A stretch of DNA of 7,227 nt from an uncultured Bacilli bacterium (GTDB lineage: Bacteria; Bacillota_I; Bacilli_A; RF39; UBA660): the NCBI GenBank assembly GCA_944363695.1, contig CALVUW010000059.1:1-7227 (forward strand), written 5' to 3'. The position numbers and the translations under genes are program-made. This document shows, piece by piece, positions 1 to 6,075 of the stretch. Every line of letters starts with the position of its first letter. Position 1 is the stretch's first letter. The notes under the pieces are model-generated. The model had not been told where the DNA came from. It worked only from the letters and a program-made list of their open reading frames with translations, and made no database searches.

Positions 1-1036
1 GAAGTCGTTTAATCGCAATGAGAATTAAAGATTTCAACGTTTCCCATACATAAAACTTTTCTTCATCATCTAATTCGTTTATTGTTTTTAACATGATAAT
101 AATATTAGTAGGCCAAATGGCTAATAATTCTTGAAACGTAGTAACTCCCGTTTTGTTCAAAATCATAAAAATAATATCCACAAATTTTTCTCGTTGTTCA
201 TAAGATAAACCTGCTAACCATTGATGCAATACTAAATTGGTATAAATTGAACCATCACTTAACTGATCGACAACAATAAAATGATTTTCCTCTATTTCCC
301 AAGAAAAAGGATCATGTTCCATAATATAAAATCGATTGCTTTTTACAATTGTATACCTTTCTTGCGTAAATAATAACATTCCTATAAGAGAACATTCTGG
401 AACCGTCTTTTTTAATTTTGTTTTAATCGTTCCAAAATAACAAGCATCTAAGAAATCTTGATGAAATCCTGGCCCATCGTGACTAAAAACATATAATAGA
501 TATTTTTGCAAATCAGCTGGTAACAGACAAGCAGCATAAACGGCTAAATTACCGCCTTTTGAATGCCCTCCAAGATAAAAAGGCTTGCCATAAAGGGATG
601 CGGTTTGACAAACATAGGCTAAAGCAGCAGTTTGAGATGGAATCGGATATTGAAAAGCCATGTTAAAATCTTCTTTCCATCCCGTTAATGTCCCATCTGT
701 CCCACGAAAAGCAATATAGAGTTGCTCTGTTTCTAATAAAAACGTAACCACTGCAAATTGTTTTTCTAAGTCAACATCCATCTCTTCCAAATAATCTAAA
801 ACTTGCAAATTCTGAAACCGGCGACTAGCTATTACCGCTGCTAATAATTCTCTAGAAGCATTATCATTCGTAGGAACTTGAATCATAGTAGCCATATCAC
901 TAATCCTAACAGCTGTTGTAATATGGGGATAAGAAAGATAGGCAAGCTGGGCTAATACTAAACTATCCACTTCCGTAAAAGGCATCTGCTGCATACTTTC
1001 CTGATAGGTTTTAACATAATCAATCATATTAGACAT
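1..1036 (-). CDS. DUF2974 (Mbeg1-like) alpha/beta-hydrolase, 3' end cut by window edge
   Basis: Reading the minus strand from ATG at 1036 gives an open frame of 345 codons that runs off position 1 without a stop, so the C-terminus is missing. A good ribosome binding site (AAAGAGGTGA) precedes the ATG. The protein has a lipase-like fold signature: FRGTDG at residues 110-115 followed by GWKEDF, the nucleophile elbow GGHSKGGNLA at 156-165 with candidate nucleophile Ser159, then SHDGPGF at 185-191 (candidate acid Asp187) and EHDPFSW at 240-246 (candidate catalytic His241). These blocks are typical of the DUF2974/Mbeg1-like family of Bacillota, whose substrate is not established. The catalytic triad is inferred from motif order. 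No signal peptide is visible, so it is probably cytoplasmic. It is divergent from fic and spoIVA, and before the fic insertion it was probably the immediate divergent neighbour of spoIVA. No convincing sigma-A promoter was seen upstream. Confidence 0.9.
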   Translation of the reverse strand, partial: MSNMIDYVKTYQESMQQMPFTEVDSLVLAQLAYLSYPHITTAVRISDMATMIQVPTNDNASRELLAAVIASRRFQNLQVLDYLEEMDVDLEKQFAVVTFLLETEQLYIAFRGTDGTLTGWKEDFNMAFQYPIPSQTAALAYVCQTASLYGKPFYLGGHSKGGNLAVYAACLLPADLQKYLLYVFSHDGPGFHQDFLDACYFGTIKTKLKKTVPECSLIGMLLFTQERYTIVKSNRFYIMEHDPFSWEIEENHFIVVDQLSDGSIYTNLVLHQWLAGLSYEQREKFVDIIFMILNKTGVTTFQELLAIWPTNIIIMLKTINELDDEEKFYVWETLKSLILIAIKRL

Positions 1037-1054
1037 AAAATCACCTCTTTCTCA

Positions 1055-1132
1055 TTATTTATTCATCTTCTGGCCTAAATTTGCCATACAGCTAAAATTA
1101 AAAAGAGAAAAAGGTGCAATATAGGGAACAAA
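1055..1132 (+). repeat. Left copy of the spoIVA 5' region (decayed direct repeat)
   Basis: This stretch is an imperfect direct copy of 2462-2549. It opens with a 19-base block, TTATTTATTCATCTTCTGG, identical in both copies. It then keeps CTAAA, CATACAG, the AAAAAGGTG ribosome binding site and a sequence aligned to the spoIVA start, where ATG has become AGG (1123-1125). Relative to the right copy, nine bases are missing between the CTAAA block and CATACA, leaving 5 bases instead of 14, so the sigma-E-like promoter should not work here. It now serves only as leader DNA for the divergent hydrolase gene. The homology fades just after the former start codon. Confidence 0.75.
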
Positions 1133-1159
1133 GATCGCAACATTAGTCGTTTCCTACAG

Positions 1160-1188
1160 TTGCCAATTGCATCATTTTGTGATATAAT
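1160..1188 (+). promoter_or_regulatory. Sigma-A promoter of fic
   Basis: A -35 box TTGCCA (1160-1165) and a consensus -10 box TATAAT (1183-1188) are separated by exactly 17 bases. Transcription would start near 1195, giving a leader of about 20 bases before the fic start. The -10 box overlaps the operator palindrome. Confidence 0.8.
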
Positions 1189-1215
1189 GATGCAAATGAA
1201 AAAGGAGTGATGCAA
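1167..1215 (+). promoter_or_regulatory. Palindromic operator with a third half-site over the fic promoter and RBS
   Basis: A perfect 10-base inverted repeat, TTGCATCATT (1167-1176) and AATGATGCAA (1186-1195), with a 9-base spacer lies over the promoter spacer and the -10 box. A third TGATGCAA (1208-1215) follows 20 bases after the second and covers the end of the ribosome binding site and the bases before the start codon. The palindrome lies mainly upstream of the predicted transcript start, so it should act as a DNA operator and not as an RNA hairpin. The winged-helix-like C-terminus of the Fic protein is a candidate ligand (autoregulation), but that is inference. Confidence 0.7.
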
Positions 1216-1216
1216 T

Positions 1217-2269
1217 TTGAGAAAATTTAATTTAATGGAAGAATATAATAGTATTATATCTAATAGTAATATTATTAATTTAATAACTAAAATTCATGAA
1301 TATAAAGGAAAACAATCCTATTTATTAGATGCCAAAAAAGATACACTAGAAACTTTATTAAAAATTGCTAAAATTCAAAGTACTTCTTCATCAAATAAGA
1401 TTGAGGGAATTTCTACTACTGATAAAAGGATAAAAGAAATAGTAAATAAAAAATTAGAACCAAAAAATAGAAATGAGGAAGAAATAGCAGGTTATAGAGA
1501 TGTTTTATCTTTGATTCACGATCATTATAATTATATAGATATTAATCAGAACACAATTTTACAATTGCATAGAGATTTATATAAATATACTGGTTATAGT
1601 TATGGCGGTAAGTTTAAAAATTCGCAGAACTATATTGAAGAAATTAATGATAAAGGTGAGAAGAAGATAAGATTTACCCCATTATCTCCAGTTGAAACAC
1701 CTATTGCTATTGAAGAATTGTGTAAAAACTATAATGAATTAGTGAATAATGAAGCCTGTGATTTATTAGTGTTGATTCCAATATTTATTTTAGATTTTGT
1801 ATCAATTCACCCATTTAATGATGGAAATGGAAGAATGAGTAGATTATTAACGTTGTTATTACTTTATAAAGCTAATTATCTTGCAGGTAAATATATAAGT
1901 ATTGAAAAAATAATTGAGGATACTAAGGAAAGTTATTATGATACCTTACAAAAAAGTTCAATTAATTGGCATAGTAATGAAAATGATTATTCTTATTTTG
2001 TTGAATACTATTTAGGCATAATATTAAGTGCTTATAAAGAATTTGATGTTAAAATTAGTATGGTAGAAAATAAAAAAATAACATCTTATGATAGAATTAC
2101 AAATATATTTAAGGAAGCTATCATTCCTATCGATAAATCTTTCATAATTAGCAAATGTCCGGATTTAAGTGAAACAACTATCGAAAGAATCTTACACAGA
2201 TTATTAAAAGAGGAAAAAATAATGAAAGTATCAGGAGGAAGATATACTAAATACCACTGGAATATATGA
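1217..2269 (+). CDS. Fic-family protein adenylyltransferase (AMPylase) with N-terminal inhibitory helix and C-terminal winged helix
   Basis: This 350-residue Fic protein carries the complete catalytic motif HPFNDGNGRMSR at residues 198-209: His198 as base, Asp202 for the metal, and a glycine-rich anion hole with Arg206 and Arg209. Such enzymes transfer AMP from ATP to a Ser, Thr or Tyr of a target protein. Upstream, SNKIEG at 59-64 fits the inhibitory helix pattern (S/T)xxxE(G/N), with Glu63 expected to block ATP binding, so this is a class II, self-inhibited Fic. The YGGKFKNSQNYI segment (129-140) is the flap that positions target peptides. Residues about 290-346 look like a winged helix, as in many solitary Fic proteins. 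The start is TTG at 1217, because it follows AAAGGAGTG at the right distance and the ATG at 1210 runs into a stop after six codons. Hand-counted 60-base samples show about 15-28% GC, against about 35-43% in spoIVA, suggesting horizontal transfer. No partner antitoxin gene is present. The target is unknown. Confidence 0.93.
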   Translation: MRKFNLMEEYNSIISNSNIINLITKIHEYKGKQSYLLDAKKDTLETLLKIAKIQSTSSSNKIEGISTTDKRIKEIVNKKLEPKNRNEEEIAGYRDVLSLIHDHYNYIDINQNTILQLHRDLYKYTGYSYGGKFKNSQNYIEEINDKGEKKIRFTPLSPVETPIAIEELCKNYNELVNNEACDLLVLIPIFILDFVSIHPFNDGNGRMSRLLTLLLLYKANYLAGKYISIEKIIEDTKESYYDTLQKSSINWHSNENDYSYFVEYYLGIILSAYKEFDVKISMVENKKITSYDRITNIFKEAIIPIDKSFIISKCPDLSETTIERILHRLLKEEKIMKVSGGRYTKYHWNI

Positions 2270-2442
2270 TTTAAAAATAAATGATTTTATATAAAAGATA
2301 ACTTTAAATGAGGCAATCATTAGAAGTGCCCTTCAACATCTAGCACAAATTAGACCTTATAACAAAAGATAACTCAGGTCACTATTCTATCAATTTCAAA
2401 ATAGTGTTGGTACAGTTATGTTGGATGAGAATAAAATGTTTT
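2270..2442. other. Non-coding stretch after fic; possible decayed reading-frame remnant
   Basis: No intact gene lies here. One forward frame (2295-2444) stays open apart from a single TAA at 2370, reading as a 25-codon piece that ends PYNKR and then a 23-codon piece that ends DENKMF. I recognise neither, and the open length is unremarkable for such AT-rich DNA. A weak inverted repeat, CACTATT (2380-2386) and AATAGTG (2400-2406), has a 13-base loop. AAAGATAACT occurs at 2294 and 2365. Confidence 0.4.
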
Positions 2443-2463
2443 AAGAGCCAAAAGCTCTTTTTT
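2443..2463 (+). terminator. Intrinsic terminator after fic
   Basis: Stem AAGAGC (2443-2448) pairs with GCTCTT (2454-2459) around the loop CAAAA, and T residues run on to 2463. It lies directly before the right copy of the direct repeat, so it should shield the spoIVA promoter from fic read-through. The opposite strand has no T-run after the hairpin. Confidence 0.75.
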
Positions 2464-2549
2464 ATTTATTCATCTTCTGGTCTAAAGATAACTTTTTTGA
2501 CATACAGTTAAATTGAATAAAAGAAAAAAGGTGAAATACATGGAAAAAA
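2462..2549 (+). repeat. Right copy of the direct repeat: functional spoIVA promoter, RBS and start
   Basis: This is the partner of 1055-1132. It holds the intact arrangement: the shared 19-base block, CTAAA, a 14-base spacer, CATACAGTT, the AAAAAAGGTG ribosome binding site and ATGGAAAA. The nine extra bases relative to the left copy restore the promoter spacing. The two copies lie about 1.4 kb apart and bracket fic. Confidence 0.75.
2481..2509 (+). promoter_or_regulatory. Sigma-E-like promoter of spoIVA
   Basis: CATACAGTT (2501-2509) closely matches the sigma-E -10 consensus CATACA-T. It sits 14 bases after TCTAAA (2481-2486), a weaker -35 candidate. In Bacillus subtilis spoIVA is transcribed by mother-cell sigma-E, so the site is where the family knowledge predicts. 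The expected transcript start near 2515 leaves a leader of about 25 bases containing the ribosome binding site. Confidence 0.65.
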
Positions 2550-4015
2550 CTGAAATAATTAAAAATATTGCCCTACGAACTGGTGGAGATATTTATTTAG
2601 GCGTCGTAGGGGCCGTTAGAACCGGTAAAAGCACGTTCATTAAAAAAATGGTCGAAACATTAGTCGTACCCTACATCGAAGATGAGTACGAAAGAAAAAG
2701 AACACTAGATGAAATTCCGCAAAGTGCTGCTGGTAAGACAATTATGACCACCGAGCCTAAATTCATTCCTAACCATGCCGCTAAAATTACTATTGATGAT
2801 TTTAGTTGCAATATCAGACTTGTCGATTGCGTTGGTTTTGTGATTGATAATGCTAAAGGAGCAAGTGATGAAAACGGACCACGAATGGTAAAAACCCCTT
2901 GGTATAGTGAAGAAATTCCATTTGTAGAAGCAGCAGAAATTGGCACTGAAAAAGTCATAAAAGACCATTCTACAATTGGTATTGTCGTAACTACAGATGG
3001 CTCGATCGGTGAATTTAATCGCAGTGACTACTTAGAAGCTGAAAATAGAGTCATTGAAGAATTAAAGGAAATTGGTAAACCATTTATCGTCTTATTAAAC
3101 TCTACTCATCCAACGCTACCAGAAACAGAAAGATTGGCAGAAAGCTTATCTGATGAACATCAAGTACCGGTATTACCAATTAATATTGAAGCGATGAATG
3201 AACGGGAAATGATCTCTATTTTACGAGAAGCCTTATATGAGTTCCCAATTCTAGAAGTTAAAGTCAACATGCCAGAATGGATTGCTATCTTACATCATAG
3301 TCATCCAATTAAAAAGGAATATGTAGAAGCAATCAGAGAAAGTGTAATAGAGGTAGATAAGCTAAGAGATATTGAAAATATTACGGATCATTTCAAAGAC
3401 TGTCCATCGATTGAAAAGGCTTATTTATCAAATGTTGATCCAGCAACAGGAATCATTACCATTAATCTAGAAGCCCCTGCCGAATTATACAATCAAGTTT
3501 TAAAAGATATTATTAAAATAGATGTAACAAGTAAAGCTGGTCTTCTTTCCCTATTCCAAGAATACTCGGAAGCCAAACGAGAATATGATCAAGTAAAATA
3601 TGCCCTAAAAATGGTCAAACAAACCGGATATGGTGTGGCAACACCAAGCCTTGAGGATATGAAATTAGAATCTCCAGAGATTATTAAGCAAGGGCCTAGA
3701 TATGGAGTCAAATTAAAAGCAGTCGCCCCTTCTATTCATATGATCCGTGTCGATGTAAATTCAACATTTGAACCAATCATTGGTAGTGAAGTACAAAGTA
3801 AAGAATTAATCGATTATCTCATGCGTGATTATGAAACCAATCCTAGTGAAATTTGGAAAAGCGAAATATTTGGTAGAAGTCTAGATTCCATTGTCCAAGA
3901 AGGTATTCAATCTAAAATCGCACTGATGCCAGATAATATTCGTTACAAATTACAACAGACACTTACTAAAATCGTCAATAAAGGCTCTAATAACATGATT
4001 GCTATCGTTCTCTAG
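2540..4015 (+). CDS. spoIVA: Stage IV sporulation protein A, spore-coat basement ATPase
   Basis: SpoIVA polymerises on the forespore outer membrane through ATP hydrolysis and forms the platform for coat assembly and cortex formation. The protein is 491 residues from ATG 2540, against 492 in B. subtilis. It aligns along its whole length from memory: TGGDIYLGVVGAVRTGKST with Walker A Lys30, the SAAGKTIMTTEPKF block with its conserved threonines near 70, RLVDCVGF as the Walker B-like region, TTDGS, the ALKMVKQTGYG block, and a hydrophobic C-terminal MIAIVL like the MIAI/LIAIIL end of homologues. I chose ATG 2540 over the upstream in-frame TTG at 2513, because AAAAAAGGTG lies 6 bases before ATG 2540, the length then matches the family, and the TTG would lie at the promoter's predicted transcript start. 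The gene is monocistronic: it has its own sigma-E-like promoter and a terminator at its stop. The last codons form one arm of that terminator. Confidence 0.97.
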   Translation: MEKTEIIKNIALRTGGDIYLGVVGAVRTGKSTFIKKMVETLVVPYIEDEYERKRTLDEIPQSAAGKTIMTTEPKFIPNHAAKITIDDFSCNIRLVDCVGFVIDNAKGASDENGPRMVKTPWYSEEIPFVEAAEIGTEKVIKDHSTIGIVVTTDGSIGEFNRSDYLEAENRVIEELKEIGKPFIVLLNSTHPTLPETERLAESLSDEHQVPVLPINIEAMNEREMISILREALYEFPILEVKVNMPEWIAILHHSHPIKKEYVEAIRESVIEVDKLRDIENITDHFKDCPSIEKAYLSNVDPATGIITINLEAPAELYNQVLKDIIKIDVTSKAGLLSLFQEYSEAKREYDQVKYALKMVKQTGYGVATPSLEDMKLESPEIIKQGPRYGVKLKAVAPSIHMIRVDVNSTFEPIIGSEVQSKELIDYLMRDYETNPSEIWKSEIFGRSLDSIVQEGIQSKIALMPDNIRYKLQQTLTKIVNKGSNNMIAIVL

Positions 4016-4035
4016 CTAACTAGAGAACTTTTTTT
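4007..4035 (+). terminator. Intrinsic terminator of spoIVA, shared by the ends of two convergent genes
   Basis: A perfect 9-base stem, GTTCTCTAG (4007-4015) with CTAGAGAAC (4020-4028), closes a CTAA loop and is followed by seven T (4029-4035). The left arm is the last two codons (Val-Leu) plus TAG stop of spoIVA. The right arm, read on the minus strand, is the last Val-Leu codons plus TAG stop of the convergent gene. The T-run exists only in the spoIVA direction, so strong termination is expected on the plus strand only. Confidence 0.88.
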
Positions 4036-4487
4036 GGTATTAATACTTTCTTTCCATACTTTAATACCTGCCGCATTTCCTCGCTTAACACAATGCGTGC
4101 ATGCTCTACTAATTGCAAGAAAGTAGCAAGCGTTAGATCTTCTTCTTTCAAATATAATTTGTTATGGTACAAATAATAAGTACTACCAACAATCACATCT
4201 TCTACTTCAATTCCCAATAATTCCTCTTCACTGATAACAATTCGCAAGTCAATCTTATTACCACCAAAATCCAATTCTTCTATATAGATAATTTTTAACA
4301 AAGTACCAATCAATTTATTAAAACTCACTTCTACTTGATAAAATCCAACTTTCAAGAAGTGATAGATTTTATTATACGTTAGCAAAAACGATTTAATTTC
4401 TCGCATCGTATCCATACGATCTTCATGCGATAAATCTTTGGGAATTAAAATAATAACTGTTTCTTGATCAGAGGCTAAAACGTGCAT
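4020..4487 (-). CDS. Unrecognised 155-residue soluble protein
   Basis: I do not recognise this protein. From ATG 4487 it is 155 residues. It has no signal peptide or membrane segment, and a mixed alpha/beta pattern: a leading strand (VIILIPKDL, 11-19), a helical stretch around 21-50, alternating strands through 46-113 including LRIVISEEELLGIEVEDVIV (81-100), and a helix near 118-143 before a basic tail ending PKKVL. ATG 4487 is preferred over the in-frame GTG at 4496, because AGGTGAG (4498-4492) is a good ribosome binding site with 4-5 base spacing to the ATG and contains that GTG. It follows ysxC by about 33 bases, with a terminator-like hairpin between, and converges on spoIVA with only four bases between the stop codons. 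Its promoter is unclear; read-through from ysxC is likely. The coding call is supported by length, a ribosome binding site and tight packing. Confidence 0.82.
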   Translation of the reverse strand: MHVLASDQETVIILIPKDLSHEDRMDTMREIKSFLLTYNKIYHFLKVGFYQVEVSFNKLIGTLLKIIYIEELDFGGNKIDLRIVISEEELLGIEVEDVIVGSTYYLYHNKLYLKEEDLTLATFLQLVEHARIVLSEEMRQVLKYGKKVLIPKKVL

Positions 4488-4512
4488 CCTACTCACCTAA
4501 TGTAAGGTATGC

Positions 4513-4546
4513 AAAAGGACTTAAATCGTGTCTACGATCAAGTCCT
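4513..4546 (-). terminator. Terminator-like hairpin overlapping the ysxC stop
   Basis: On the minus strand AGGACTT pairs with AAGTCCT (4546-4540 with 4522-4516), and an inner stem ATCGT/ACGAT closes an AGAC loop, with a small bulge between the two stems. Only four T follow (4516-4513), so termination may be partial, which would allow some transcription into the downstream gene. The hairpin contains the last ysxC codons and its TAA. Confidence 0.6.
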
Positions 4547-5114
4547 CTATAATTGTATGAATCTTTTCTTTTCCTTCTTTGGTAACACTGGAGAAAACTA
4601 CTAAATTATCTCCTACTACTAAATCCATAGTATCCGTAATTAATTTTTGACATTTATCACGTTTGCTGCTTGGTACTTTATCTACTTTGGTAGCAACAAC
4701 CGTAACCGGAATGTTATAGTATTTCAAAAAATTATACATAAGTAAGTCATCTTCACTTGGTTTATGTCGAAAATCAATTAACATAAATACTCGCTTTAAA
4801 GTGGTACGTGTTTCTAAATACTCTTCTATCATTTTGCCAAATTTAGCCCGTACTTGTTTACTAACTTCGGCATAGCCATATCCTGGTACATCAATCATAT
4901 AAAAGCTATTATTAACATTATAAAAGTTAAGTGTTTGCGTTTTACCTGGACGACTAGACGTATAAGCAATGTTTTTTCGTTCTAAAATGGTATTAATAAA
5001 ACTACTTTTTCCAACGTTACTACGACCAACCAACAAAAATTCTGGCCAGCCATTTTCTGGATATTGACTACGTCTAGTCACCATAATTTCTAATTCAGCT
5101 TTATTAATCTTCAT
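4521..5114 (-). CDS. ysxC: Ribosome biogenesis GTPase YsxC/EngB
   Basis: A small TRAFAC GTPase of 197 residues (195 in B. subtilis) needed for late assembly of the 50S ribosomal subunit. All G motifs are visible: G1 GRSNVGKSS (30-38), the switch I region SSRPGKTQTLNF (53-64, with the G2 Thr), G3 DVPGYGYA (75-82), G4 TKVD (142-145), and a G5-like SSVTKEG (175-181). The RSNVGKS P-loop and RPGKTQ block are hallmarks of this family. ATG 5114 has AAGGAGA (5129-5123) 8 bases upstream, inside the end of the preceding gene. It overlaps that gene by 11 bases, indicating co-transcription and possibly translational coupling. The 3' end lies in a terminator-like hairpin. The alternative symbol in other species is engB or yihA. 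Confidence 0.96.
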   Translation of the reverse strand: MKINKAELEIMVTRRSQYPENGWPEFLLVGRSNVGKSSFINTILERKNIAYTSSRPGKTQTLNFYNVNNSFYMIDVPGYGYAEVSKQVRAKFGKMIEEYLETRTTLKRVFMLIDFRHKPSEDDLLMYNFLKYYNIPVTVVATKVDKVPSSKRDKCQKLITDTMDLVVGDNLVVFSSVTKEGKEKIHTIIEDLIVDTI

Positions 5115-6063
5115 TTGTTTCTAATCTCCTTATATAATCTTGCGTAATTTCTTCAAGTTCAGCACACAAAGCCTCTACTTCTTCAATACTTCCCACTCTA
5201 GCACCACTTGCCATCGCATGTCCACCACCATAATATTTTTCAGCAATCTTATTTACAATCGGCCCACGAGAGCGAATATTAACACGAATATTATGATTTT
5301 TCAAATCATCACTAGCAACAACCCAAACTAAAATTTCGTCAATGAAATTAAAGTGATTGATCATATTGCCAGCAGCAGCACTATCGGTGCCAAATTGATT
5401 AATAATATCATTACTTAAATAAATGAATGCCACGCCATGATCGCTAGCTTTCATATTTTGAGCAATATAACCTTCTAATCGTACTTCCTTTAAAGGTCTT
5501 AAATATAAGGGTTTGTACACCTCTGATAAAACAAAAGGATAGTTCTGTAAATAGCGACTTACTAAAGCAAAAGTCTTAGGACTACAACTATCAAACAAGA
5601 AACGATTAGAATCAGATACTAACCCACTATAAAGTAACATAGCAACCGAAGTATCAATGACAAATTTCATCTTCTCTAGAAAATCCATTAAAATCTCACA
5701 AGTACTAGTAGCATGTTCATCAATATATTCAAGTCCAGCATATGCTTCAATAAAAGGATGATGATCCATCTTAATGATGCAACTTGCTTTATCCATATCC
5801 GCAAAATCAATCCGTTTTTTGTCAGGTGTATCTAATACAATTAATAAAAATTGATCTAAATGTTCCCATTTATCTAATTTACCTAAATACGAAAATTTTA
5901 CACTACCATTTCCTACGGCCAAAACATACTTATCAGGAAAAGTTAGTTCAATAGCTGCTTTTAAAGCTAATTGACTAGCTAAGGCATCTGGATCTACACC
6001 CACATGCCTAGCGATGACAATATGTTGATATTTTTTTATCTCTTTATAGATTTTTTTAAACAT
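5104..6063 (-). CDS. nrnA: DHH/DHHA1 phosphoesterase, NrnA-like (nanoRNase / pAp phosphatase)
   Basis: This 319-residue protein has the two-domain layout of NrnA-type DHH phosphoesterases, which degrade 2-5 base nanoRNA and dephosphorylate pAp using Mn ions. The DHH domain shows motif I RHVGVDPDALAS (19-30; His20, Asp24, Asp26), motif II LDTPD (77-81; Asp78), motif III MDHHPF (99-104; Asp100-His101-His102) and motif IV SGLVSDSNRF (146-155; Asp151). The DHHA1 domain ends in the substrate-binding loop GGGHAMASGA (279-288). No membrane or GGDEF segments are present, so it is not a GdpP-type protein. Motif I has Pro-Asp where PDGDA is more common, but the metal-binding residues remain. The gene lies 12 bases after ackA, with AGGGA before ATG 6063, and overlaps ysxC by 11 bases, so it belongs to one operon. 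NrnA versus a related DHH nuclease cannot be settled by eye. Confidence 0.9.
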   Translation of the reverse strand: MFKKIYKEIKKYQHIVIARHVGVDPDALASQLALKAAIELTFPDKYVLAVGNGSVKFSYLGKLDKWEHLDQFLLIVLDTPDKKRIDFADMDKASCIIKMDHHPFIEAYAGLEYIDEHATSTCEILMDFLEKMKFVIDTSVAMLLYSGLVSDSNRFLFDSCSPKTFALVSRYLQNYPFVLSEVYKPLYLRPLKEVRLEGYIAQNMKASDHGVAFIYLSNDIINQFGTDSAAAGNMINHFNFIDEILVWVVASDDLKNHNIRVNIRSRGPIVNKIAEKYYGGGHAMASGARVGSIEEVEALCAELEEITQDYIRRLETNED

Positions 6064-6075
6064 AAACTTCCCTAA

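Noticed and set aside
2380..2406. Stem-loop CACTATT/AATAGTG
   Set aside because: Short AT-rich stem with a 13-base loop and no T-run; not supportable as a terminator or RNA element.
2295..2444. Possible pseudogene with one in-frame stop after fic
   Set aside because: Two short pieces with no recognisable family, no ribosome binding site, and a length expected by chance in AT-rich DNA; described only as part of the intergenic stretch.
2513..2539. In-frame TTG start giving a nine-residue longer SpoIVA
   Set aside because: The strong ribosome binding site, family length and alignment to the Bacillus start all support ATG 2540, and the TTG sits at the predicted transcript start.
2671..2968. Two minus-strand open frames inside spoIVA, and one plus-strand frame at 5140-5331 inside the nrnA-like gene
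   Set aside because: They lie opposite well-conserved genes, lack convincing ribosome binding sites and resemble no protein family.
4503..4530. Sigma-K-like promoter on the minus strand (AC...CATACCTTA, 16-base spacing) before the 155-residue gene
   Set aside because: The -10 match is good, but the transcript start would fall inside the ribosome binding site at 4498-4492, so efficient translation would not be expected.
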